A stretch of 64,000 bases of DNA, taken from the NCBI RefSeq assembly GCF_000379965.1, contig NZ_KB904328.1:124001-188000 (forward strand). Direction: 5' to 3'. This document shows, piece after piece, positions 45,465 through 54,432 of the stretch (the stretch's first letter is position 1; every line of letters begins with the position of its first letter). The notes under the pieces were generated by a model. It made no database searches, had not been told where the DNA came from, and saw only the letters and a list, made by a program, of their open reading frames with translations. The position numbers and the translations under genes are program-made. This stretch comes from Hoylesella nanceiensis DSM 19126 = JCM 15639. GTDB taxonomy: Bacteria > Bacteroidota > Bacteroidia > Bacteroidales > Bacteroidaceae.

Positions 45465-46700
45465 TTAGCTCTCTTGTTTAGGCTTTAAGAAGAGTAGTTG
45501 CAAAGCAATAGCCACTGCAACAACCACACTTAGAAGTGCAAAACCTAATCCAAGGTTGCCATCATCGCTCCATTTTCCGAGTACATTGGTAACCATTGCA
45601 CCTGCAAACACACCTGTCATGTTCATGATTCCATAAGCGGTTGCACGGTATTTGGGCGACACAAACTGACAAAGAATGGGCATATTGTTGGCATCGAAGA
45701 TACCAAATCCTATTCCAAAGAGCATTCCTGCAGAAATAACTCCTATGGTGTTATGACCAAATCCCAAAAGGAATAGAGCGGGAATGGTGAGTCCTAAGCC
45801 TATTGCACTGATGTAAATACGACCTCTAATGTTGCGTTGTACCCAGCGATCTGATAGTATTCCGCCTGCAACTACACCACAGAACGACGAAAGTGCAATG
45901 GTGATGGTTGACATTGGACCTGCCTCTGCCATCGGAAGATTGAGGTTTTCTGAGAAAAGTGTGGGCAACCAGTTCTTTATTGCCCATCCTGGTAGACTCG
46001 GAGCAGCGAAGTAAAACAAGATAATCCAAAAGGCAACGGTACTGAAAAGGGCACTAAAGCCTTTTAATATCGATTCTTTCTCTACTTTATTTGTTTCGAT
46101 ATTGGGTTTCACTACATTGTGATTGGGGTTCTCTCTTAGGCACAATACCAATAAAAGAGCATAGGCAATACCTATCAAACCGAACCAATGAAAGGCAGTA
46201 TGCCATGTGTATGAAGCTGCGACAGTTGCACCAAAGCCTCCAATTGCCTGTCCTGTATAAAGACCAGTCATGTGTATTCCCACTGCAAGAGAGCGGCTCT
46301 TGTCGCTATGCCAGTCTGCTATTAACGACAAACCAGCAGGAATATACAAGGCTTCACTAACGCCCATAAGAGCTCGAAGCCAATATATTTCGGTGAAAGT
46401 GTTGGCATATCCCATTCCATAAGTAACGGCCGACCACACGAAAAGACTAATAACTATCAACCACTTACGATTCACTCTATCGGCAATAGCACCTGCAAAA
46501 GGACTCATTAAACCATAAATCCAGAGGAAAACTGCCATTAATCGTCCGAAATTCTCAGCCGTTTGCAGTTCTGAAATGTCTAACTGCATCGACTCTTTCA
46601 TGGTCGAAAGCATTTGTCTATCCATGTAATTCAGTAGCGCAACGCCCCATAATAGAGCCACAACTACCCATGGATAATATTTACTTGTTGTTTTATTCAT
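45465..46700 (-). CDS. nanT: MFS transporter, probable sialic-acid importer (NanT-type)
   Basis: This is a 12-helix inner-membrane carrier of the major facilitator superfamily, 411 residues. The first loop contains GAIADRVNRKW, the MFS loop 2-3 signature, and LLNYMDRQMLS in the first helix is typical of the sugar-acid (phthalate/anion-cation symporter) family. It lies between the epimerase and the mutarotase genes, 31 nt after the epimerase gene, so sialic acid is the expected substrate. That assignment comes from context. Confidence 0.85.
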   Translation of the reverse strand: MNKTTSKYYPWVVVALLWGVALLNYMDRQMLSTMKESMQLDISELQTAENFGRLMAVFLWIYGLMSPFAGAIADRVNRKWLIVISLFVWSAVTYGMGYANTFTEIYWLRALMGVSEALYIPAGLSLIADWHSDKSRSLAVGIHMTGLYTGQAIGGFGATVAASYTWHTAFHWFGLIGIAYALLLVLCLRENPNHNVVKPNIETNKVEKESILKGFSALFSTVAFWIILFYFAAPSLPGWAIKNWLPTLFSENLNLPMAEAGPMSTITIALSSFCGVVAGGILSDRWVQRNIRGRIYISAIGLGLTIPALFLLGFGHNTIGVISAGMLFGIGFGIFDANNMPILCQFVSPKYRATAYGIMNMTGVFAGAMVTNVLGKWSDDGNLGLGFALLSVVVAVAIALQLLFLKPKQES

Positions 46701-46731
46701 ATCTAAATATTGACATTTAGGGATAGTGTTC

Positions 46732-47922
46732 TTATTTCATTATCTCGTTACAAAGCATAAAGCTCTTGATCATCATGCGTGGAATGTGGAACGGACCCTT
46801 AAAGATATTACCCTTTGCAGGCTGTGCAACGGTGCCATCTCTGTGCAAATAGCCATACCATTCGCCATATTCTTTATCTGGGAAGTGTGCATAAGTCCAG
46901 TCACTTATCTGCTTATGCATTTCCAAATACTTATCATCTCCAGTTGCTTCGAAAGCATATAAGGTTGCAATAATTGCTTCTGTTTGAGGCCACCAGAACT
47001 TCATATCTTGCGAATAGTCTTGAGGTGGGAGTCCTCTACAATCTCTAAAGTTAATAATTCCGCCATATTGTTCGTCCCAACCCCATTTCCATGACCAGTT
47101 AAGAATGGTCAAAGCTGTTTGTGTTAGCTTTGGTTCCCAATTGCGATGTTTTGCTTCTTCGAGCAAGAACCAAGCGGTTTCGATGCAGTGTCCGGGGTTA
47201 ATTGTACGGCCAATGATGGTATCTATGAACTCACCATTAGGTCCAACGGTCTCTAATAGAGCTTCGAATTCAGGGTGAATGAAATATTTTTGTAGGGTTT
47301 CTAATGAGAGATCGATTTGCGCATCGAGCTCTTCTGCTTGAATTGCTTCACGAATTCGTGATGCAGTGTTAATGAGAATCATAGTGATTGAGTGTCCTTG
47401 CATCTCTACATCTTCGCAATATTTGGGTGCAAGAATACCAGGAGTATTCACAAAACGCAAGATGTCTTTAAACAAATTCAATGCCTTTTGAGCATAAGTT
47501 TTATCGCCCGAGGCAATTGAATACTCTGACATTGCAATGGCAGCGAAGCACTCTGAGAACACATAACGACGCTTACGAAGTGGCTTTCCTTCTGCAGTCA
47601 CCTCGAAATACATACGTCCGTCGGTGTCAAAACAATGCTTTTCGATAAATTCTACACAGCTTTTTGATGCTGCAAGCCATTCTTCTTTTTGTGCAATATT
47701 GTTGTAAGCGAAGGCACAAATAAAGCCGAAACGACCTTGAAACCACACCGATTTGGTGGTATCCATCAAGCTTCCGTCTCTGTTTACGCATGTATAAACA
47801 CCGCCATTAACGGTATCTAAGCCGTATTTTAACCAAAAAGGAAGAATGTTTTCTTCTAAATCTTGCTTATAAGAGTTAGCCCATTGAGCTAAATATGTTT
47901 TTTGTTCTGCCGATAAATTCAT
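46732..47922 (-). CDS. N-acylglucosamine 2-epimerase
   Basis: This epimerase interconverts N-acetylmannosamine and N-acetylglucosamine without phosphate, the step after sialic acid lyase in Bacteroidota. The AGE/renin-binding protein (alpha/alpha)6 barrel motifs are visible: FQGRFGFICAFAYN, GHCIETAWFLLEEA with the catalytic histidine, and WSWKWGWDEQYGGI. The 396-residue length is right. It sits between the lyase and the transporter genes. It differs from the enteric route, which uses ManNAc-6-phosphate epimerase. Confidence 0.92.
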   Translation of the reverse strand: MNLSAEQKTYLAQWANSYKQDLEENILPFWLKYGLDTVNGGVYTCVNRDGSLMDTTKSVWFQGRFGFICAFAYNNIAQKEEWLAASKSCVEFIEKHCFDTDGRMYFEVTAEGKPLRKRRYVFSECFAAIAMSEYSIASGDKTYAQKALNLFKDILRFVNTPGILAPKYCEDVEMQGHSITMILINTASRIREAIQAEELDAQIDLSLETLQKYFIHPEFEALLETVGPNGEFIDTIIGRTINPGHCIETAWFLLEEAKHRNWEPKLTQTALTILNWSWKWGWDEQYGGIINFRDCRGLPPQDYSQDMKFWWPQTEAIIATLYAFEATGDDKYLEMHKQISDWTYAHFPDKEYGEWYGYLHRDGTVAQPAKGNIFKGPFHIPRMMIKSFMLCNEIMK

Positions 47923-48007
47923 ATTATTTATTGTTTAGGAGTAAAGAAAAAGGACTTGTGTGTTAGCCTTTTATGTTGTAAAAAGACGCTTGTAACACGC
48001 AAGCCCC

Positions 48008-48022
48008 TATATATAATAAGGT
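48008..48022. repeat. Dispersed AT motif TATATATAATAAGGT, copy 3
   Basis: It is identical over 15 nt to the copies at 3533 and 14371. It lies in the 107-nt gap between the lyase stop and the epimerase start. Confidence 0.5.
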
Positions 48023-48029
48023 AAAACGC

Positions 48030-48947
48030 TTAGAATACGTTGCACTTATTGAAGAAGTCGATAGCCTCGAGCTCTGCTTTCAATGCACGTTCTTCATCAT
48101 CTGTGATGTTTTGGAATGGTGTTCTGTTAGGTCCAAGGTCTAATCCTATGAGCTTCATAATACGCTTTCCGCCCACAATATTACCACGATAACGGCATAT
48201 AACATTGATCACTTCTTGTCCAAAGTTTTGAAGTTCACGTGCTTCTTCGATGTTTCCTTCTTCCCAAGCCTTTAAGATTCCAGTTAAACAACGACCATTA
48301 TAGTTGGTTGTTCCGCCAATTCCGCCTTGAGCTCCACCCATTGCGAGGCATGGAAGGATTGTTTCATCTTGGCCATGGAGCATATCAAACTTGCCATTTG
48401 CATACAAACGGCATTGGTTATACTCGTATAAACTTTCGTAAGTGTATTTGATTCCTGCGAAATTAGGAATTCTTCCGTCTACTGCTTTCAATAATTCTAC
48501 CATAGAAAGGTAGGCTCCATTGAATGCAGGAATGTGATAATAATAGAATGGAAGCTGTGGTGCTCCTGCTGCAATTTCCTCACAATACTTCACCAACTCT
48601 TCTATTCTGCCAACCTTTGGAAATGGAGTTGCCATCGCACCAATACCAAATGCACCTATTTTTTGTGCGTGTTCTGCAAGGCGTCTACTTGTTTTTACGC
48701 AAGTACTACCCACATGTACAATCACTTTAAAGTCGCTTGGAGCAGCCTTCATCCATGCTTCAGCAAGCTTCATACGCTCTTCTTCTGTGAGCATATAGCC
48801 CTCACCGCTCGAACCATTGATAAAAACTCCCTTCAAACCATTATTCTTTAACATCGCTGCATAGCGCTCGATTGGCTCATAATTCACCTCACCATTACTA
48901 TAAAAAGGAGTGAATGGCGCATCGATTAATCCTTTGATCTTTTCCAT
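48030..48947 (-). CDS. nanA: N-acetylneuraminate lyase
   Basis: This DHDPS-family aldolase splits N-acetylneuraminate to N-acetylmannosamine and pyruvate. Schiff-base lysine K167 lies in AGIKYTYE and the tyrosine is Y137 (YYYHIP). The carboxylate loop NGSSGEG is at residues 44-50. The length of 305 is normal. It is the first gene of the operon nanA-epimerase-MFS-mutarotase, with a clear promoter 37 nt upstream of its start. Confidence 0.94.
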   Translation of the reverse strand: MEKIKGLIDAPFTPFYSNGEVNYEPIERYAAMLKNNGLKGVFINGSSGEGYMLTEEERMKLAEAWMKAAPSDFKVIVHVGSTCVKTSRRLAEHAQKIGAFGIGAMATPFPKVGRIEELVKYCEEIAAGAPQLPFYYYHIPAFNGAYLSMVELLKAVDGRIPNFAGIKYTYESLYEYNQCRLYANGKFDMLHGQDETILPCLAMGGAQGGIGGTTNYNGRCLTGILKAWEEGNIEEARELQNFGQEVINVICRYRGNIVGGKRIMKLIGLDLGPNRTPFQNITDDEERALKAELEAIDFFNKCNVF

Positions 48948-48983
48948 TTACTTATTTTGTTGTTTAGAATTTTTAGTATAGCA

Positions 48984-49013
48984 CAAAGATAAGCAAATGA
49001 AACGAACTTGCAA
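48984..49013 (-). promoter_or_regulatory. Bacteroidota-type promoter of the nan operon
   Basis: On the minus strand TTG (49013-49011), 19 nt, TATCTTTG (48991-48984). The start would be near 48977. Confidence 0.78.
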
Positions 49014-49294
49014 AGACATTAACATTAAATTTTAAAGGCGTAAGAACGTTAAAAGAACAAGAAACAAATAATGCCCAACCTTTCTTCTTTTTCACGACAA
49101 CTAAAAGAGATTTTAAAGGGAAAAGGGGACAAGAAGACAATAAAGTATTTCTCACTTTTTTCACATAAAAGAAGAGTATTTGTAACAAAAAAACGTACCT
49201 TTGTATACAAACATCTATACACTTAGAAAAGTAATCAAAAACAAAACAACTATAACAAGAGAACAGATTATTAACATTATAAATATTATTCAAA
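49014..49294 (+). promoter_or_regulatory. Upstream region of the DUF4595 gene
   Basis: This AT-rich stretch holds TACCTTTG at 49196-49203, a good -7 element for the plus-strand gene, but with a poorly spaced TTG. The minus-strand open frame over this region is a shadow. Confidence 0.45.
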
Positions 49295-50077
49295 ATGAAA
49301 AAGAAAGTTTTATTAGGCTTATTGGTTTGTGTTGTGGGCTTATTCAGCGCATGTTCGTCAGACAAAAATGATGATAATAATGGCGGAAATATCATTATTA
49401 CTGGCGAAAAAATTGCGGGGTTCACAGACAACCACGGAACTGTTATATCTAACATCCAATACGACAAGCAAGGAAGATTAGTGAGTGTAACACTAGAAAC
49501 CAATTCGGATGAGGGCAAAGAAAAAAACATTATTACCTATAAGTATTCTGAAAATTTGATAGAAGCACAATCTACAGGGAACCAAAAGGCTACAAGTACA
49601 TTTTATTTAAAGAATGGAAAGATAACCAACAGCACTTTAAAAGGTGATGATTCAGATGTTGTTGAATGTATATACGATAATAATGATCAACTAACTAAAG
49701 TGATAACAAAAGACAATAGTACCAATATTTCATGGCAAAAGGGTAATATTACACAGCTAAGCACTCAGTCTAAGAATTATAGTATCATTACTAAGTTTGT
49801 TTATACCAATCACTCTGCTAAAAACTTCATTGCTTTAAGTGAGTTAGAAGATTGCATTCCTGCTATAGATGGCGTTGATCCAATTTTATTTATGCAGGGT
49901 TACTATGGCAAGTTTGTAAATAATTTAGTTGAAAATGCATTCACTGATAACAAACCAATACCTACTCCTACAGACGAAATCGAAAATATTACCTACACTT
50001 ACACCCTTAACAATAAAGGAAAAGTGGTAAAAGTTACAGACAATAAAGGTAATATCGGAAACTATACTTGGAAATAA
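49295..50077 (+). CDS. DUF4595-type lipoprotein
   Basis: Lipobox FSAC (C20) is followed by an Asp/Asn-rich linker (SDKNDDNNGG). The body shows strands typical of the RHS/YD-like repeats found in DUF4595 proteins: ISNIQYDKQGRLVSV, VVECIYDNNDQLTKV and a final ITYTYTLNNKGKVVKVTD, each with Y-[DN]-xx-[GD]-x-[LV]. Such proteins are common in Prevotella and have no known role. It is a single gene that ends at 50226-50265, a hairpin terminator. Confidence 0.78.
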   Translation: MKKKVLLGLLVCVVGLFSACSSDKNDDNNGGNIIITGEKIAGFTDNHGTVISNIQYDKQGRLVSVTLETNSDEGKEKNIITYKYSENLIEAQSTGNQKATSTFYLKNGKITNSTLKGDDSDVVECIYDNNDQLTKVITKDNSTNISWQKGNITQLSTQSKNYSIITKFVYTNHSAKNFIALSELEDCIPAIDGVDPILFMQGYYGKFVNNLVENAFTDNKPIPTPTDEIENITYTYTLNNKGKVVKVTDNKGNIGNYTWK

Positions 50078-50225
50078 GACAGTTCAAAACATTGCTTTTT
50101 ATTTTATAAAACGCATTTATCAAGATTAAAAGCAAGCTGAAAGAAAAAGAAGAATTCCAAAATTAAATATAAGAAGCGGAAGAAGAAATAAACACTTCTA
50201 AGATTTTCAACTTATAAAAGCACAA

Positions 50226-50265
50226 AACGAGGTATTGAAATAATGTTCAATATCTCGTTTTTTAT
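50226..50265 (+). terminator. Intrinsic terminator after the DUF4595 gene
   Basis: AACGAGGTATTGAA pairs with TTCAATATCTCGTT with one G-T mismatch, followed by TTTTATT. It lies about 150 nt past the stop codon. Confidence 0.82.
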
Positions 50266-50390
50266 TGGCTTTTAACCTATCCACCACTCCACTTTTCAGT
50301 CCTTCCCCATAGTCTTTTATCCCGTAAAAGTCCTCCTATCGTCTCCTACTACCGTTCTATTCCGTAACTCTTTCATTATCATAACAATTG

Positions 50391-50478
50391 CAATAACACT
50401 GATATTACAAAGCAACAGCACTGCTTTTAGGGTGCAATTGCATTGCTTTTGGCAACCAATTACAATGCTTTTGTTAGG
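50391..50478. repeat. 88-bp intergenic element, copy 10 (4 x 22 bp)
   Basis: Units start at 50391, 50413, 50435 and 50457 and all begin with CAA. Cores: CAATAACACTGATATTA, CAACAGCACTGCTTTTA, CAATTGCATTGCTTTTG, CAATTACAATGCTTTTG. A C/T-rich, G-poor stretch of about 110 nt precedes it. The remaining 225 nt up to the permease stop show nothing I can support. Confidence 0.92.
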
Positions 50479-50703
50479 AGATAGCTATACTAAAACAAAT
50501 CAAAGGGAAGGAATGTCTACAACAAAATATGCGCATTGCAGTGCAAGTCAAACAATATTCATCAATAAGAGTAATGTTTTAAAATAGAAATATAGGAGCA
50601 CGAGCTATCGAAAGACGATCTTTTGAGTGATTGCCTCTATCGAAATAGAAAGAAAAAGTTGATTTTTTCAGTAAGCAAATCGCTAAAAGAGCGATGCGAA
50701 TAC

Positions 50704-51933
50704 CTACTTTAAGAATCGCTTACTCAAGGTGCGAACAGGATACCACACCGACAACCAGCCCGTAATGATTACGGTGATGAGCACCAAAAGCACATCGATG
50801 TAGTGCACACTAACGGGATAAGCGTTCACAATAAAGGTGCCACTGCTTTCGCCCAAGGCAACAAGTCCGAATGTTTGTTGCAGCCAACAGAGCAATAAAC
50901 CAAGCAAAATGCCCAGTAGTGCACCAATGAATGCAATTAAACGACCTTCGAATAAAAAGATACTTACAATTTGCTTGTCGGTTGCTCCCAACTTTCTTAG
51001 CGTTTCAACGTCGTTCTTTTTGTCGAGAATAAGCATCGACAACGAACCAATGATGTTGAAACTTGCCACAATAACGATGAAAGTAAGGAAGATATAAGCA
51101 ATCATCTTCTCTACTTGCATAATCTTAAAGGTGTCTTCTTGTTGCTCAAATCGGTCGAGCACCTTTAGCTCTTTTCCTCCAATATTTTGCATTTCTTTTT
51201 TCACAGCATCGATATCGGCTCCTGGTTTGAGCTTTATTTCGAGCGAAGAAATCATACCTTGCTCGCCAAAAAGGTTACGAGCAAAGTCTATCGAGGTAAC
51301 AACGTGGTCTTTATCGTATTTCTGCTGATTCGCAATAAAAATGACATCGGGCGACAAGAGCGAATCTACCACAAACGCAGTGGTGGGGTTTGAAGGGTCT
51401 ACTTGCCCTTCTTTGATTGGCGCATAGATGTGAAGAAAGCCCTCCCAACGTGTTCCAAAGCCTAAACTTTGCGCCGCTCTCACTCCAAATATACCGTATT
51501 GTAGAATGCCTGCATGCGTTTCAAAGCTGCCTTCTCCATACAAAATCTTTTGTATGTTGGTTAGTTCGGGGAAGTTATCTTGCACTCCTTTCACTCTCAC
51601 CATCAGCTGTTTGTCTCTATAAACGGCAAGAGCCATATCCTCTACACACTCTGTTGCAACGGCAACTTGTGGCATTTTCTTTATCTTATCGATAGAGATG
51701 GCATCTGCAGGAATGGTCTTTCCAACTGCTGGAACCACTTGAATTTGAGGGTCGAAGTTGGTGAATAGAGAAGCAACTAAATCGTGAAAACCATTGAATA
51801 CACTTAATATCACCACTAAAGCCATAGTTGCAATGGCTACACCTACTACTGATATAGCCGAAATAACATTGATAACTGCGGTGCTTTTCTTTGAAAAAAG
51901 ATAGCGACGGGCAATGAAAAAGGGTAGATTCAT
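50704..51933 (-). CDS. FtsX/LolE-type ABC transporter permease
   Basis: This is an inner-membrane permease of 409 residues with an N-terminal helix (about 17-45), a large periplasmic MacB-PCD-like domain (about 50-255) and three C-terminal helices (about 270-295, 325-350, 375-400). The order and the motif RKLGATDKQI after LDKKNDVETL match the FtsX family, and overall it is most like LolC/LolE of lipoprotein release systems. No ATPase gene is adjacent. It follows rbfA by 51 nt, an order common in Bacteroidota. A role in lipoprotein sorting is plausible. Confidence 0.87.
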   Translation of the reverse strand: MNLPFFIARRYLFSKKSTAVINVISAISVVGVAIATMALVVILSVFNGFHDLVASLFTNFDPQIQVVPAVGKTIPADAISIDKIKKMPQVAVATECVEDMALAVYRDKQLMVRVKGVQDNFPELTNIQKILYGEGSFETHAGILQYGIFGVRAAQSLGFGTRWEGFLHIYAPIKEGQVDPSNPTTAFVVDSLLSPDVIFIANQQKYDKDHVVTSIDFARNLFGEQGMISSLEIKLKPGADIDAVKKEMQNIGGKELKVLDRFEQQEDTFKIMQVEKMIAYIFLTFIVIVASFNIIGSLSMLILDKKNDVETLRKLGATDKQIVSIFLFEGRLIAFIGALLGILLGLLLCWLQQTFGLVALGESSGTFIVNAYPVSVHYIDVLLVLITVIITGWLSVWYPVRTLSKRFLK

Positions 51934-51984
51934 TGGTTGGGAAAGAATGTAACTTTACGAATGTTATGCGATAAGAATAATGCT

Positions 51985-52320
51985 TTATTTTGCCAATAGC
52001 TCGTCGATACGCTCTAAGTAGTCGAGTGAGTCGTCGATAAAGAAACGTAGTTCGGGAACAATTCGCACTTGCTTGCCTATCTTTTTGCCTAATTCAAAAC
52101 GAATACTTTTATAGTTCGCACGGATATTCTCTAATATTTCATCTCCTTTTTCTGATGGAAATACGCTGAGATAAGCGGTGCATACACCTAAATCGGGAGA
52201 CACCTTGCAACGTGTTACCGATACCATCATGCCCATCATGGCACGTGTTTGATTTTGAAAAATTAAGCTCAATTCTTTCTGAAACAGGCGAGCTACTTTA
52301 TTTTGTCTTGTTTCTTGCAT
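51985..52320 (-). CDS. rbfA: 30S ribosome-binding factor A
   Basis: RbfA helps mature the 5' end of 16S rRNA during 30S assembly. At 111 residues the protein shows the KH-like fold pattern: RLFQKELSLIF, VTRCKVSPDLGVCTAYLSVFP and VRIVPELRFFIDDSLDYLERIDELL. The PELRF-[IY]-D-S block is the most conserved part of the family. It lies between murI and the permease gene in the same strand block. Confidence 0.93.
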   Translation of the reverse strand: MQETRQNKVARLFQKELSLIFQNQTRAMMGMMVSVTRCKVSPDLGVCTAYLSVFPSEKGDEILENIRANYKSIRFELGKKIGKQVRIVPELRFFIDDSLDYLERIDELLAK

Positions 52321-52397
52321 TGTTATCTTTTATTTATTGAAATGGGATTAGATGCCCATAAGGGTTGCTACTGCGTGAAATAGAGTTAGAACAACGA

Positions 52398-53243
52398 TTA
52401 TTCTAAATCGATATGCTGCACCGATATGTCTTCGTGTAGAAAGATTTTGGCACTTTCTTTAAATCGTTCTGCATTCTCGGTGGTGTAGTATTGGGTGACA
52501 CCTTGTTTGATACAGAGTTGCTCTATGTCTGGGTGTCGCTGCAAATAGTTGGCTAAGCTTTTAGCAACATATTGGCCTTGTGCAACCACTTGCACTCCTT
52601 TAGGAGTGTATTTTTTGATCTTTGGTAAAAGAAGTGGATAGTGAGTGCAACCTAATATCAATGTATCGATCTGGCTATCGAGCGACATAATGGTGTCGAT
52701 GCGCTTCTTTACGAAGTAATCTGCGCCCTCTCCGTCTGCCTCATTGTTCTCTATTATGGGCACCCAAAGTGGACATGACACGCCAGTTACAGAGATATTG
52801 GGATGTAGCTTGTTGATTTCTAAAGCATAACTATTGCTCTTGATGGTTCCTTCTGTTGCCAATATGCCCACATGATTGGTGTGGGTGATGTCGCCAATGG
52901 CCTCTACTGTGGGGTGAATGATGCCCAACACACGGCGCAATGAGTTATCCATCTGTGGCAAGTCGTGCTGTTGTATGGTTCTTAAAGCCTTGGCAGACGC
53001 TGTGTTACAGCCAAGAATAATAAGACGACAACCCAGCTCAAAGAGCTTCATTACGGCCTGTCTGGTGAACTCATACACTACATCAAACGAGCGAGAACCA
53101 TAAGGTGCCCGTGCATTATCACCCAAATAAATATAATTATATTGAGGTAGTTCTTTGCGAAAGGCCTCAAGAATGGTTAAACCTCCATATCCAGAGTCGA
53201 ACACTCCTATAGGTCCAGCAATGTTGTTTTGCTCGTTTTTCAT
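52398..53243 (-). CDS. murI: Glutamate racemase
   Basis: MurI makes D-glutamate for peptidoglycan. The two catalytic cysteines are present in GCNTAS (about residue 79) and GCTHYP (about residue 199), and the N-terminal GVFDSGYGGLT is diagnostic. I use the ATG at 53243; the open frame goes two codons further to a GTG. The length of 281 is normal. It follows the third OmpH gene by 19 nt, at the end of the envelope block. Confidence 0.95.
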   Translation of the reverse strand: MKNEQNNIAGPIGVFDSGYGGLTILEAFRKELPQYNYIYLGDNARAPYGSRSFDVVYEFTRQAVMKLFELGCRLIILGCNTASAKALRTIQQHDLPQMDNSLRRVLGIIHPTVEAIGDITHTNHVGILATEGTIKSNSYALEINKLHPNISVTGVSCPLWVPIIENNEADGEGADYFVKKRIDTIMSLDSQIDTLILGCTHYPLLLPKIKKYTPKGVQVVAQGQYVAKSLANYLQRHPDIEQLCIKQGVTQYYTTENAERFKESAKIFLHEDISVQHIDLE

Positions 53244-53262
53244 TCTCACTATTGATGTTTCT

Positions 53263-53772
53263 TTATTTCAAAGCGTCTTTTACAAGAGGTAAAAGATCTT
53301 CTGCTTGTACCTTATTGATAAATGGTACGGCGTTGTTGTCGGTGTTAAGAACAAATGAAAGATTGCGTGCTGCAGCCAATTGCTCTATTGTTGCATTGAG
53401 CTTGTTATAGAGTTGGTTGTTTGAATCTTGCTCTGCTTGTTGCAATAAGCGTTGTGCTTCTGCCTTGAATGCTACGTTCTTTTGCATTAGTTCTTGTAGC
53501 TCTGCTTGGCGCTTACGAAGGATTGATGGAGCGAAATCACGTTGTCCTGCTAAGAAATCTTCGTATTTCTTATTGAACTCGTCTTCTACTCTTTGCATCT
53601 CTGCATCGTACTTCGCTTTAAGAGCTGCCATGTTTTGTTGCGCTTGCTCATAGTCTGGAAGTGCTTTCACTGCTTCTTTATAGCTGATGTAACCATAACG
53701 CAATGTGCTTTCTTGTGCCTTTGCCACGAAAGGCAATAAAAGCATGATGAATGAGAATATTATTTTCTTCAT
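53263..53772 (-). CDS. OmpH/Skp-family periplasmic chaperone, paralogue 3
   Basis: It has a signal peptide (1-19, ending AKAQ) and a long coiled coil (about 40-125, rich in Ala, Gln, Glu and Lys), then a short C-terminal strand FVLNTDN. This is the Skp fold, a trimeric chaperone that holds unfolded outer-membrane proteins on the way to BamA. It is one of three tandem copies behind bamA. It is separated from paralogue 2 by 125 nt, wider than the other spacings, and precedes murI. Confidence 0.88.
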   Translation of the reverse strand: MKKIIFSFIMLLLPFVAKAQESTLRYGYISYKEAVKALPDYEQAQQNMAALKAKYDAEMQRVEDEFNKKYEDFLAGQRDFAPSILRKRQAELQELMQKNVAFKAEAQRLLQQAEQDSNNQLYNKLNATIEQLAAARNLSFVLNTDNNAVPFINKVQAEDLLPLVKDALK

Positions 53773-53897
53773 AATAAAAATCGGTTTTATACGCAGAAAG
53801 CCGACGACGGTAATTCTATCTTATTGGTATCGCTCTGTAACAGAGTTCGCCCTTTAAAATAAAACACCCTCGGCGGCCTTGCTTTTGGCTGTATTTA

Positions 53898-54398
53898 TTA
53901 TTTCAATCTATTCATTTCTGCCTTAATTGCAGCTGTTACGTCTGTGCTAAGAGTGCTGCTAATATAAGGAATTCCTAAAGAAACGTCCATAATATAAACG
54001 TAGTTTCCTGCCTTACCTACATTCTCAATTGCCTTTTGAATCTTTGTAACTAAAGGCTGCATCTTCTCTTGTTGAAGCTTTTGAAGTGCTTGTTGATTGT
54101 CGGTATATGCTTGTTGAAGCTTTTGTTGCAATGCTCCTAAGCTTGTTTCTGTTTCTTGTTGCTTTGTAGCATTCATGGTTGCTTTGGTCTTTTCATACTC
54201 TTCAACCTTCTTCTTGAATTCGTCTTGCATTGCAGTTAATTCGTTTTCGTATTGCTTAGCTGCTGCTTCAATCTCTCCACGAACCTTTGCTAACTCTGGC
54301 ATTGCAGACAAAATCTCTTGCTGATTGCAGTGACCAAACTTTTGTGCGAATACTGTCATAGGCATAACTAATGCCAACATCAAAATAATCTTCTTCAT
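53898..54398 (-). CDS. OmpH/Skp-family periplasmic chaperone, paralogue 2
   Basis: It has a signal peptide (1-18, ending VFAQ), then FGHCNQQEILSAMPELA and a coiled coil (about 35-120) with many Gln and Lys, followed by YVYIMDVSLGIPYIS. This is the Skp/OmpH architecture at 166 residues. It shares low identity with its two neighbours, so the duplications are old. It lies 34 nt after paralogue 1. Confidence 0.9.
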   Translation of the reverse strand: MKKIILMLALVMPMTVFAQKFGHCNQQEILSAMPELAKVRGEIEAAAKQYENELTAMQDEFKKKVEEYEKTKATMNATKQQETETSLGALQQKLQQAYTDNQQALQKLQQEKMQPLVTKIQKAIENVGKAGNYVYIMDVSLGIPYISSTLSTDVTAAIKAEMNRLK

Positions 54399-54432
54399 TT
54401 TAATTTTCTATTTTATTATTATTAAATTCGTT

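Noticed and set aside
48973-49530. Minus-strand open frame of 185 codons
   Set aside because: It overlaps the nan promoter and the antisense of the DUF4595 gene, and its composition is that of a shadow frame.
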